Shown: positions 25,172 to 33,176 of the stretch, in pieces
Position numbering within the stretch: position 1 is the stretch's first letter
Layout: every line of letters starts with the position of its first letter
DNA from: Variovorax sp. dw_308
GTDB lineage: Bacteria > Pseudomonadota > Gammaproteobacteria > Burkholderiales > Burkholderiaceae_C
NCBI RefSeq assembly: GCF_019207085.1
Contig: NZ_JAATOM010000031.1
Location: 1-55,092 of the forward strand
DNA length: 55,092 nucleotides
Direction of reading: 5' to 3'
Translations under genes and position numbers: made by a program
The notes under the pieces: model-generated
Database searches by the model: none
What the model saw: the letters and a program-made list of their open reading frames with translations, nothing else
What the model was told of the DNA's origin: nothing

Positions 25172-27229
25172 ATGAAGCAACCCGTGCTTGCACCGCTGCG
25201 CCGCCATCCGGCGTTGACCACGATCGGAGTGCTGGCACTGCTGTTGGTCGCGTTCGTCATCCTGTTCGACTGGAACTGGGTGCGTCCACCGCTCGAGCGC
25301 TATATCTCCAGGAAGACCGAGCGCGAATTCCGGATCTCCGACCTGCACGTCAAGCTCGGGCTGACGCCGACGATTCGCATGCGCGACGTCTACTTCGGCA
25401 ACGCCAAGTGGTCGAAGGACGAACCCGCCATGGCGAAGATCGAAGCGCTCGAGTTCTCGGTTGCACTGCGGGACCTGCCAGAAAAAATCCTCGTTCCGCG
25501 CGTGGCGCTCACACGTCCTGAACTGGTCTTCGAACGGCTGCCGGACAACCGCAAGAACTGGATCCTCTCGGACCCATCGGACACGTCGCCGAGCAAGTTG
25601 CGAATCAGCACGCTCTCGGTGGACCACGGCCACCTGCGCTACATCGACCATGGCGAGCCCTTCGTGCTCGATGTCCTCGGCAGCACCTTCGATCCCGCGA
25701 GCCAGGAAAAGGTGAAGGACGCCGATGCCAAGCCGTCCAACAATCGCTATACGACGCAGTACGACTTCAAGGGTACTTACCACGACGCAGGGTTTTCCGG
25801 CCGCGCGCTGACCGGTGATGTGCTGAGCTTCCAGGAGTCCGGCGTGCCCTTCCCGCTCAAGGGCCAACTCAACGCAGGGACCACCAAACTTGCCGTGGAA
25901 GGGACGATCGCCGACGCGGCGAACATCTCCGCCATCGACACGCAACTGCGCATCGAGGGCCAGACGCTGGCCAACCTCTATCCGTTCCTGCTGCTGCCGC
26001 TGCCCGCGTCCCCGCCTTACCAACTGCAGGGCCACCTGGTCCTGAAGGGCAACCGCTACACGATGGACGACCTGGCGGGCAGGATCGGCTCCAGCGATGT
26101 CACCGGCAAGGGCGCCTATGTCGACCAGAAGCCGCGGCCGCTGCTGAGCGCCGACCTGCACAGCAAGCTGCTTGACATCGCCGACCTGGGCCCCCTCGTC
26201 GGCGTCCAGACCCGGCAGAGCGGCGGCAAGCCAGCGATGTCCCAAAGCGAAACCAGCAACCGCCCCGTTGCCAAGGCCAAGGAAAAGGCGATCGATCCCG
26301 ACCACGTGCTGCCGGCGGGCACCTTCGAAGGGAGCCGATTGCAGAAGATCGATGCCGACGTCGATTTCGTCGCCACCAAGCTCGTCGTGCCGGACGCGCT
26401 GCCGCTGCAAAGCCTGAAGGCCTCGCTGCACCTGCACGACGCGATCCTGAAAGTCGAGCCGCTCGATTTCGGCTTCGCGGGCGGGACCATCGCGTCGCGG
26501 GTGTCGCTCGATGCGAGGGAACCCACGCTCAAGTCGGATGTCCAGGTCGATCTGCAACGCGTGCGTGTCGACCAGCTCGTCCCCGACAACGAGACCATCG
26601 CGAAGGGTGCGGGCCGGGTCGGCGCGACCCTCCACCTCAAGGGCACCGGCAATTCGATTGCCGACGCGGCCGCGAAGGCGGACGGGCGCATCGCCGCGAC
26701 CGTGGTCAATGGACGCATCTCCAACCTGCTCGATGCGGCGAGCGGATTGAACGGCGGCAAGGTGCTCGCGCTGCTGGCGGAAGGGGACAAGGACATTGTC
26801 ATCCGTTGCGGCGGCGTGGCCTTCGACGTTGCGGGCGGGCGCGGCAAGTCGACGCTGTTCGTGCTCGACACCGAGCAGACGCAGGTGCTGGGCAGCGGCT
26901 GGTTCGACCTGGAGCACGAACGCTTCGACATGACTGTCGCACCGAAGCCGAAGCAGGTCGGCCTGCTCTCCCTTCGAACCCCGGTGCGCGTGCATGGCAG
27001 CTTCAAGAAGCCGGACTACGAGGTCGTGAAGGGCCCCCTCCTCCTTCGCGCAGGCGGCGTGGTGGCGCTGGCGACCATCAACCCGATCGCGGCACTGCTG
27101 CCCCTGATCGAGACCGGACCCGGCGAGGAAACGAACTGCGCGAACGTACAGCGCACGGTGGGAGGCGCCGTGAAGCAAGCCGGCGGCGCCAGCAAGCCCG
27201 CCGCGGCCGGGAAAGGAAGGACACCGTGA
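25172..27229 (+). CDS. AsmA-family envelope protein
   Basis: A 685-residue AsmA/TamB-like protein. A single N-terminal membrane anchor (about residues 13-32, TTIGVLALLLVAFVILFDW) is followed by a large beta-rich periplasmic part. The C-terminal AsmA_2-type region is about 490-640 (GAGRVGATLHLKGTGNSIAD). Family members help move or organise lipids between the inner and outer membranes. Its TGA overlaps the GTG of the YihY-type gene. Confidence 0.85.
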   Translation: MKQPVLAPLRRHPALTTIGVLALLLVAFVILFDWNWVRPPLERYISRKTEREFRISDLHVKLGLTPTIRMRDVYFGNAKWSKDEPAMAKIEALEFSVALRDLPEKILVPRVALTRPELVFERLPDNRKNWILSDPSDTSPSKLRISTLSVDHGHLRYIDHGEPFVLDVLGSTFDPASQEKVKDADAKPSNNRYTTQYDFKGTYHDAGFSGRALTGDVLSFQESGVPFPLKGQLNAGTTKLAVEGTIADAANISAIDTQLRIEGQTLANLYPFLLLPLPASPPYQLQGHLVLKGNRYTMDDLAGRIGSSDVTGKGAYVDQKPRPLLSADLHSKLLDIADLGPLVGVQTRQSGGKPAMSQSETSNRPVAKAKEKAIDPDHVLPAGTFEGSRLQKIDADVDFVATKLVVPDALPLQSLKASLHLHDAILKVEPLDFGFAGGTIASRVSLDAREPTLKSDVQVDLQRVRVDQLVPDNETIAKGAGRVGATLHLKGTGNSIADAAAKADGRIAATVVNGRISNLLDAASGLNGGKVLALLAEGDKDIVIRCGGVAFDVAGGRGKSTLFVLDTEQTQVLGSGWFDLEHERFDMTVAPKPKQVGLLSLRTPVRVHGSFKKPDYEVVKGPLLLRAGGVVALATINPIAALLPLIETGPGEETNCANVQRTVGGAVKQAGGASKPAAAGKGRTP

Positions 27230-28392
27230 GCCCCAAGCACCTTTTCGATCTCTGCCGCAAGGCGGTGATGGCCTGGATCGACGACTTCGCGCCGAGCATG
27301 GGCGCCGCGATCTCCTACTACACCATCTTTTCGCTTGCGCCGCTGCTGGTGATCGTCATCGCTGTCGCAGGAGCGATCTTCGGTCGGGATGCGGCCCAGG
27401 ACCAGATCGTTGCGCAGATCGGCGGACTGGTCGGCCAGGATGGCGCGACCGCCGTGGAAGCCATGCTGCGTGCCGCGTCCGACACCGACAAGGGCCTGGT
27501 GGCCGGCATCATCAGTCTCGTGGTGCTGCTGGTGGGTGCGACGACGGTTTTCGCCGAGCTGCAGAGCGCGCTCGACAGGATCTGGCATGTCCCGGAAAAA
27601 GAGAAGCCGAGTGGCGTGTGGGCCGTGCTGCGTGCGCGGGTGCTGTCGTTCGGGCTCATCCTGGGCGTGGCCTTCCTGCTCATCGTTTCGTTGATGGTGA
27701 GCGCCGGACTGGCTGCCTTCGACACCTGGTTCGGCGGACTGATGCCGGGTTGGGAGGCGTTGATGCAGTCGCTCAACCTGCTCATCTCGTTTGGCATCGT
27801 CACCCTGCTCTTCGCCATGATCTTCAAGCTGATGCCGACCGCGAGGATTGCCTGGCGCGACGTGTGGATCGGCGCGGGCGTGACGGCGCTGCTGTTCGAG
27901 CTGGGCAAGCTGGGGATCGGCTTGTACCTGGGCAAGAGCGGCGTCACCGAGTCCTTCGCGGCCGCCGGATCGCTGGTGGTGTTGGTCGCCTGGGTCTACT
28001 ACGCTGCGCAGATCTTCCTGCTCGGTGCGGAGTTCACCAAGGTCTATGCCGATGCCCATGGCTCTCTCGCCGGAGAGAAAGCCGTGGACGCGACCAAGGT
28101 CGCGGCCGATGTCCAGGCTGCCGGCACATCGAAGACCGAGCTTGCGCACGCAACGGGCCAGGGAGCAACGGGCCTGGGAGCAACGGGTCGGGGAGCAACT
28201 GCGGCCGTTGCCGCGGACGTTCCCGACTATGCCGGGCTTGCACGTGTCGCAGCGACCCAGCGCGAGGTGGACGCCCGCGTAGCCCTCGGCACGCGCATGC
28301 TGACGCGCCAGCTCGCCCTGCTCGTCGCCGTCACGCTTGGCAACGCGCTTGCTCGCAAGCAAATTCGCCGGCAGAAGAAGAGAGCGAAGTGA
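27226..28392 (+). CDS. YihY/virulence factor BrkB family membrane protein
   Basis: A 388-residue inner-membrane protein with the six-helix YihY/BrkB domain (about 20-285). Recognisable are MGAAISYYTIFSLAPLLVI, LQSALDRIW and GSLVVLVAWVYYAAQIFLLG. The start is a GTG overlapping the AsmA stop (GTGA) with GGAAGGA upstream. The C-terminal 100 residues are unusual: an Ala-rich linker containing a short GATGx repeat and a basic end (RKQIRRQKKRAK). Function is unknown beyond envelope association. Confidence 0.85.
   Translation: MSPKHLFDLCRKAVMAWIDDFAPSMGAAISYYTIFSLAPLLVIVIAVAGAIFGRDAAQDQIVAQIGGLVGQDGATAVEAMLRAASDTDKGLVAGIISLVVLLVGATTVFAELQSALDRIWHVPEKEKPSGVWAVLRARVLSFGLILGVAFLLIVSLMVSAGLAAFDTWFGGLMPGWEALMQSLNLLISFGIVTLLFAMIFKLMPTARIAWRDVWIGAGVTALLFELGKLGIGLYLGKSGVTESFAAAGSLVVLVAWVYYAAQIFLLGAEFTKVYADAHGSLAGEKAVDATKVAADVQAAGTSKTELAHATGQGATGLGATGRGATAAVAADVPDYAGLARVAATQREVDARVALGTRMLTRQLALLVAVTLGNALARKQIRRQKKRAK
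28161..28200 (+). repeat. 15-bp tandem repeat inside the YihY-type gene
   Basis: GGGAGCAACGGGYCK occurs at 28161 and 28176, with a third partial unit at 28191 and a degenerate one just before. It encodes a GATG-plus-one five-residue repeat in the linker after the membrane domain. Copy number could vary between strains without breaking the frame. Confidence 0.65.
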
Positions 28393-28425
28393 GGAGCGGG
28401 CGTACGGGACACTGCTGTCCGGCGC

Positions 28426-28686
28426 TCACCCCTTCCTCATCGCAATCACACGAAACGGGCACACCACCGCGCAATCGCTGCAGCCCGTGCACCGCTCGGC
28501 GTCGTGCAGCACCGAAGTCTTTCGCCATTGCACGACTTCCAGGCTCAACAGGTGCAGGTCGCACGCGGCCACGCACCAGCCGCAGCCCGTGCAACGCGCG
28601 GCGTCGACGACGGGCAGCCAGCCCGGGCGGGCCGGCCTGAGGCGCCTCTCTGGCGCTGGGGTGGATTCGGTGGACGGGGTGGTCAT
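28426..28686 (-). CDS. 2x[4Fe-4S] ferredoxin
   Basis: An 86-residue protein. Two CxxCxxCxxxC clusters lie at CTGCGWCVAAC and CTGCSDCAVVCPF, each expected to hold a 4Fe-4S centre. The first 25 residues are Pro/Arg-rich and lack a signal. The ATG at 28686 is the first in-frame ATG; no strong ribosome site is visible. It stands alone between convergent and divergent neighbours, so its redox partner is not evident. Confidence 0.82.
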   Translation of the reverse strand: MTTPSTESTPAPERRLRPARPGWLPVVDAARCTGCGWCVAACDLHLLSLEVVQWRKTSVLHDAERCTGCSDCAVVCPFRVIAMRKG

Positions 28687-28827
28687 GGGCCGCAACCCGC
28701 ATTCAGGCCGGGTTTTGATCAGTCTTGAGTCATCATAGCCACCGAATTTCCGGCGCTCGCTGCCCGCCCCGCAAGGCCTTTTTTGCAGTGGGTCGGCAAA
28801 AATTCGTCCTATCCACTCCCAAGCCCG

Positions 28828-29472
28828 ATGCCCATGCCCACGTTTCCAGCCGACATCTATACCGAGCCCTCCGACCTGGACGGCCAGACCCTCGCCAACC
28901 TCGGCCCCTTGCGCCGCATGGCCGGCCTGTGGCGCGGCGAGAAGGGCGTGGACGTGAAGCCCAAGGCCCAGGGCCCGAAGACGCAGACCTACGTCGAACA
29001 CTACGAGTTGCAACCGATCGACCCGCAGACCAACGGCCCGCAGGTGCTCTATGGCTTGCGCTATCACACCTTCATCCACAAGACCGGCTTCACCAAGATG
29101 TACCACGACCAGGTCGGCTACTGGCTGTGGGAGCCGGCCACGGAAACGGTCATGCTCACGTTGGCCATTCCGCGCGGCCAGATCGCCATGGCCAGCGGCA
29201 AGGTGAGCGCGGACGCGGACAGCTTCGAACTCGTGGCCACGCATGGCAGCCTGGTGAACGGCATCGTGTCCAACCCCTTCATCGAGCACGCGTTCACCAC
29301 GCTGGAGTGGCGCATCAAGGTCGCGTTCCAGCCGGAGGGCACCTGGTCTTACGACCAGGACACCGTGATGCAGATCCAGGGCCTCGCCGAGCCCTTTCAT
29401 CACACCGACCGCAACACGCTCGCCAAGGTCGGCGAGCCCTCCCCGAACCCGCTCGCCTTGCAGGCGCGGTGA
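28828..29472 (+). CDS. heme-binding beta-barrel (nitrobindin/FABP-like) domain protein
   Basis: A 214-residue protein of the fatty-acid-binding-protein-like beta-barrel group (DUF1794-related). The N-terminal LGPLRRMAGLWRGEKG resembles the start of nitrobindin-type barrels. The remainder is rich in beta-strand patterns (YGLRYHTFIHKTGF, TVMLTLAIPRG). Heme binding is known for some relatives and is an inference here. Two ATGs (28828, 28834) are possible, and neither has a good ribosome site. Confidence 0.65.
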   Translation: MPMPTFPADIYTEPSDLDGQTLANLGPLRRMAGLWRGEKGVDVKPKAQGPKTQTYVEHYELQPIDPQTNGPQVLYGLRYHTFIHKTGFTKMYHDQVGYWLWEPATETVMLTLAIPRGQIAMASGKVSADADSFELVATHGSLVNGIVSNPFIEHAFTTLEWRIKVAFQPEGTWSYDQDTVMQIQGLAEPFHHTDRNTLAKVGEPSPNPLALQAR

Positions 29473-29532
29473 TACGCGCCGGCAGCGAGCCTCCCAGCGG
29501 CCCGCTGCGCCGACCCGGAGGCCAGGACGTCC

Positions 29533-30438
29533 CTATTGCGCTTGCGCAGCGTCCATCGACGCCCGATACACCAGTCCGGCGGCCGCGATGTCTTCCACCG
29601 CCACCCCCACCGACTTGAAAAGGGTGATGTCGTCGGCATGCTGCCGCCCCGGACGGCTTCCATCGATGACCTCGCCCAGCTCCGCGAAGATGTGACCGGC
29701 CGCGATGACATCGCCCGACTCGCGCGACGCGGCCTCGCGCGCCTCGACGTACAGCCGGCAACGGCCCAGCGCTTCGTCGTCCAGCTCGCGCCAGTCGGGC
29801 CGGGGCGCGCCGACCGTGTTGATGTGGACGCCCGGCGACAGCCAGCTGCCCTGGAGCACCGGCGTGCGTGACGTGGTGGCGACCACGATGACGTCGGCGC
29901 CCAGCACCGCATCCTCCGCCGAGGCGGCCGCGCGCACGCCGTGTTCGCGCGCAAAGGCCTCGCCGTGGTTCGGGCTCCACACGCTGACTTGCTCGAACGG
30001 ACGAACCAGCCGCAGCGCCTCCAGGTGGCTGCGCGCCTGCACGCCAGAGCCCAGGATCGCCAGCGAGCGCGCGTCCTTGCGGGCCAGCAGCCGCGTGGCC
30101 ACTGCCGATACGGCGGCGGTGCGCATCTCGGTGATGAGCCGCCCGTCCATCACCGCCAGCGGCTCGCCGGTCTCCTGCCGGAACAGCATGATCAGCGCGT
30201 GGTGCGTGTGCACGCCCTTGTTCTCGGGATAGAAGGTCACGAGCTTGGCGCCGAGCTGGCCCGAGACGCTCGCCGGCATCGTGAAGAAGAAGCCGCCTTG
30301 TCCCGGCACGGACAGCACGTTGCGCAAGGGCTGGACGGCCCCGCCGGAGGACAGTGCGTGCAGCGCCTCTTCCATGGCGGGAATCAAGGCGTCCATGTGC
30401 AGGAACCGGCGGACCGCATGCTCGTCGAGGAATTTCAT
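29533..30438 (-). CDS. ornithine cyclodeaminase / mu-crystallin family protein
   Basis: A 301-residue NAD(P)-dependent enzyme. The Rossmann motif is LAILGSGVQARSHLEAL, and the substrate-binding part includes GAKLVTFYPENKG and DGRLITEMRTAAVSAVA. Members deaminate ornithine, reduce cyclic imines (ketimine reductases) or make L-alanine-type products, and sequence alone does not decide between these. It lies 93 nt beyond the ABC ATPase gene on the same strand, separated by a hairpin repeat. Confidence 0.87.
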   Translation of the reverse strand: MKFLDEHAVRRFLHMDALIPAMEEALHALSSGGAVQPLRNVLSVPGQGGFFFTMPASVSGQLGAKLVTFYPENKGVHTHHALIMLFRQETGEPLAVMDGRLITEMRTAAVSAVATRLLARKDARSLAILGSGVQARSHLEALRLVRPFEQVSVWSPNHGEAFAREHGVRAAASAEDAVLGADVIVVATTSRTPVLQGSWLSPGVHINTVGAPRPDWRELDDEALGRCRLYVEAREAASRESGDVIAAGHIFAELGEVIDGSRPGRQHADDITLFKSVGVAVEDIAAAGLVYRASMDAAQAQ

Positions 30439-30489
30439 GAGACTGGTTTTGTCAGGCGAATCTCATGCCAGTATCCATGTCGCTGCGTG

Positions 30490-30531
30490 AGCCGCCTCCC
30501 CCGCAGGGGGGAGCGCAGCTTCGGGGGTGAG
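30490..30531. repeat. stop-proximal hairpin repeat, copy 1
   Basis: CTCCCCC-GCA-GGGGGGAG forms a strong stem (30496-30513), followed by TTCGGGGGTG abutting the stop codon of the ABC ATPase gene. A similar element with the same TTCGGGGGTG end abuts the stop of the permease gene at 36486. Confidence 0.55.
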
Positions 30532-32079
30532 TCAATGAATTGCCGCGTACATGATCTTCTCCTGCGTCGCCTCCAGCGCAGAGAACTCGACCACCACCTT
30601 TCCCTGCTTCGCCACCAGGATCCGGTCGGACAGCGACATCACCTCCGGCAGGTAGGACGAGATCACGACCACGGCCTTGCCGGCGTCGGCCAGGCGGTTG
30701 ATCTCGGCATGGATCTCGGCGATGGCGCCCACGTCCACGCCGCGCGTGGGCTCGTCGAAGATGATCACGTCCGGGTCCTGCACCAGCGACCTGGCGATCA
30801 CCACCTTCTGCTGGTTGCCGCCGGAAAGCTCGATCACCTTCACGTCCTTGCTGATCGCGCGCACGTTGAGCAGCCTGGTCCAGTGCTCGCCGACCGCCCT
30901 CGCCTTCGCGCCCGACACCAGCCCGAAGGCGCTGCCCACGCGGCCCAGCAGGCCCATGTAGATGTTCTGCTGGATCGACATGGTCTCGAAGAAGCCCTCG
31001 ATCTTTCGGTCCTCGGTGATGTAGGCGATGCCGTCGCGCACCGCCGAGCGCGCCACCTTGTAGCGCACCGGCTTGCCGCGCAGGAGCACCTCGCCGCCGT
31101 GGAAGAAGTCGCGCTTGATGAGGCCGGCCACCACCTTGAAAGTCTCGGTCCGCCCCGCTCCCACCAGCCCGAACACGCCGGTCACCTGCCCCGCGAACAC
31201 CGACAGCGAGTTGTTCTTGACCATCGACGCCATGCGCAGGTTGCGCACCGCCAGCAGGCATTCGCCCTGCGGCCGCACGGTGGTCTTCTTCTGGCCATAC
31301 AGGGTCTGCGACAGGTCGCGCCCCACCATGGCCTTGACGATGCGGGCGCGGTCGAAGTTGGCCTTGTCATCGGTCACCACATGCCGGCCGTCGCGCAGCA
31401 CCGTGATGCGGTCGGCCAGCAGCAGCGCCTCCTCCAGCGCATGCGAGATGAAGATGATCGACACGCCGCGCGCCTTCAGGTTGAAGATGAGGTCGAAGAA
31501 GTACTTCTTCTCCTCCGGCGTGAGGCTGGCCGTGGGCTCGTCGAAGATGATGATGCGGGCCTTGTGCAGCACCGCGCGCGCGATCTCCACCATCTGCTTC
31601 TTGGCCGCGCCCAGCATGCCCACGGTGGCCGTCGGGTCCACGTCGAAGTTGAGCGACTGCATGAACTGCTGCGCCGCGATGTAGACGCCGCGCAGCCGGT
31701 TGAAGAAGGCCTCCTGCCCGAGGTAGAGGTTCTGCGCGACGGTCATGGTCGGCACCAGGCTGGTTTCCTGGAACACCATCGCGATGCCCTTGTGGCGGGC
31801 CTCCAGCGGCGTGCGCAGGTCGACCGGCTGCCCTTCGACGAGCATCTGCCCGCCGGAGAGCGACACCACGCCGGCCATCACCTTGGTCAGCGTCGACTTG
31901 CCCGCCCCGTTCTCGCCGACCAGCGCATGGATCTCGCCGCGGCGCAGCGTGAAGTCGACCTCCTCGATGGCCGGGACGCCGGCGTATTTCTTGGTGGCGG
32001 CGCGCAATTCGAGCACGTTGTCGAAGACGGCGCCTGTCGCAGTGGCGCCCGCGATCGCATCGGTGGCCATGTCCGTCAT
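30532..32079 (-). CDS. ribose-type ABC transporter, tandem ATP-binding protein
   Basis: A 515-residue protein with two nucleotide-binding domains, as in RbsA and XylG. The N-domain has Walker A GENGAGKST (55-63) and Walker B IIIFDEPTASLTP. The C-domain has the usual degenerate Walker A GLVGAGRTE but an intact signature LSGGNQQK and IIFDEPTRGVDVGA. The ATG at 32079 has GGAGGA seven bases upstream and overlaps the preceding stop (ATGA). It energises the permeases at 33176 and 36486. Confidence 0.92.
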   Translation of the reverse strand: MTDMATDAIAGATATGAVFDNVLELRAATKKYAGVPAIEEVDFTLRRGEIHALVGENGAGKSTLTKVMAGVVSLSGGQMLVEGQPVDLRTPLEARHKGIAMVFQETSLVPTMTVAQNLYLGQEAFFNRLRGVYIAAQQFMQSLNFDVDPTATVGMLGAAKKQMVEIARAVLHKARIIIFDEPTASLTPEEKKYFFDLIFNLKARGVSIIFISHALEEALLLADRITVLRDGRHVVTDDKANFDRARIVKAMVGRDLSQTLYGQKKTTVRPQGECLLAVRNLRMASMVKNNSLSVFAGQVTGVFGLVGAGRTETFKVVAGLIKRDFFHGGEVLLRGKPVRYKVARSAVRDGIAYITEDRKIEGFFETMSIQQNIYMGLLGRVGSAFGLVSGAKARAVGEHWTRLLNVRAISKDVKVIELSGGNQQKVVIARSLVQDPDVIIFDEPTRGVDVGAIAEIHAEINRLADAGKAVVVISSYLPEVMSLSDRILVAKQGKVVVEFSALEATQEKIMYAAIH

Positions 32080-33176
32080 GCCGCGTCCTCCATGGCGTCG
32101 AACGGGACACGCAGCAAGCGCCCGGCGCCCTTCGAGGCGGCATACAGCGCACCGTGGTACTCGGCCACGGCCGTGATGCCGTGGTGCTTGCCATCGACCT
32201 GGCTGTGCAGCGAGCGCGTCGTGCGGCCGGCGGCGTCGACGTGCAGCACCAGCCCATAGGACCGCGGCGGCGCCCAGGGCTTGAGCACGCCCATCTGCTT
32301 GACGCCCGCGCCCTGCAGCGGCTCCAGGAAACTCGCCCCCGAGCGCAGCGCGGGCGCGACCCACAGGCTCGGCTCGATCTCCTGCAGCATGCGCTTGCGA
32401 TAGGCGTCCTCGCGCAGGACGAATTCCACGAGCTGCGTCCGGCAGACGAAGCAGGTCAGCCAGAACCCACCCTCCGCCGCGTGCGCCATGCGCGAGGGAT
32501 AGCCCGGCAGGTCCGACAGCACGGGCCCAGGCTTCGCGCCGCCCGCGCGCATGACACGATGCCGCCAACTCTCGCTGAAGATGACCTCGCCATCGAGTGG
32601 CAACACGCCGAAGGCATGCTCCAGGCCGCTGACCAGCAACTCGGCCTGGCCGCCGCTGCCCCAGCGCACGACCCGCCCGCTGTGGCCCTTCTCCATGAGG
32701 TCGCGGCACCAGTCGGCCGGCGCATGCTCGGCCGAGCCGTCGCTCAGCAGGATGTTCTCGCCGGACTCGTCGAAACAAAGCGCATTGACACCCCGCAACG
32801 GCACGCCCGAGACCTGCTCCAGCCTGGCCCGCTCGCCCCATCCCGTGCGTCCCCGCGACATCACGCGCATACCCTTGCCGCCCACCGCCAGCGCCACCGC
32901 GCCGTTCTCGTGCACGGCCAGCGCGGTGATCTCCGCCTCCATCCGAAGCATCTCGACCAGGCTGCCGCCCTCCAGGCCGTAGAGCACCGGGCCGGCCGTC
33001 GCATACAGCCTGAAGCCGTCGGTTGCCAGATCGTCGATGCCCTCCAGTTCCGCCACCACCTGCGCGTTGTCGAGCACGCGGTTGGGCTTGAGCGCACCGT
33101 CCATCACCGGCACCGTGATCGCCGCACTGCCGCGCCCCAGCACGCGATCGACAAAGCCGCCCAGCGCGCCCCGCAT
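32076..33176 (-). CDS. SMP-30/strictosidine synthase-like beta-propeller protein
   Basis: A 366-residue protein without a signal peptide, related to the SMP-30/gluconolactonase/strictosidine-synthase-like propellers. Landmarks are GVNALCFDESGENILLSDGS, EVIFSESWRHRVMRAG and SDLPGYPSRMAHAAEGGFWL, which parallel the conserved propeller blades of the fused protein upstream. It probably hydrolyses a lactone or similar ester brought in by the transporter. The ATG at 33176 shares one base with the upstream stop (TGATG). Confidence 0.8.
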   Translation of the reverse strand: MRGALGGFVDRVLGRGSAAITVPVMDGALKPNRVLDNAQVVAELEGIDDLATDGFRLYATAGPVLYGLEGGSLVEMLRMEAEITALAVHENGAVALAVGGKGMRVMSRGRTGWGERARLEQVSGVPLRGVNALCFDESGENILLSDGSAEHAPADWCRDLMEKGHSGRVVRWGSGGQAELLVSGLEHAFGVLPLDGEVIFSESWRHRVMRAGGAKPGPVLSDLPGYPSRMAHAAEGGFWLTCFVCRTQLVEFVLREDAYRKRMLQEIEPSLWVAPALRSGASFLEPLQGAGVKQMGVLKPWAPPRSYGLVLHVDAAGRTTRSLHSQVDGKHHGITAVAEYHGALYAASKGAGRLLRVPFDAMEDAA

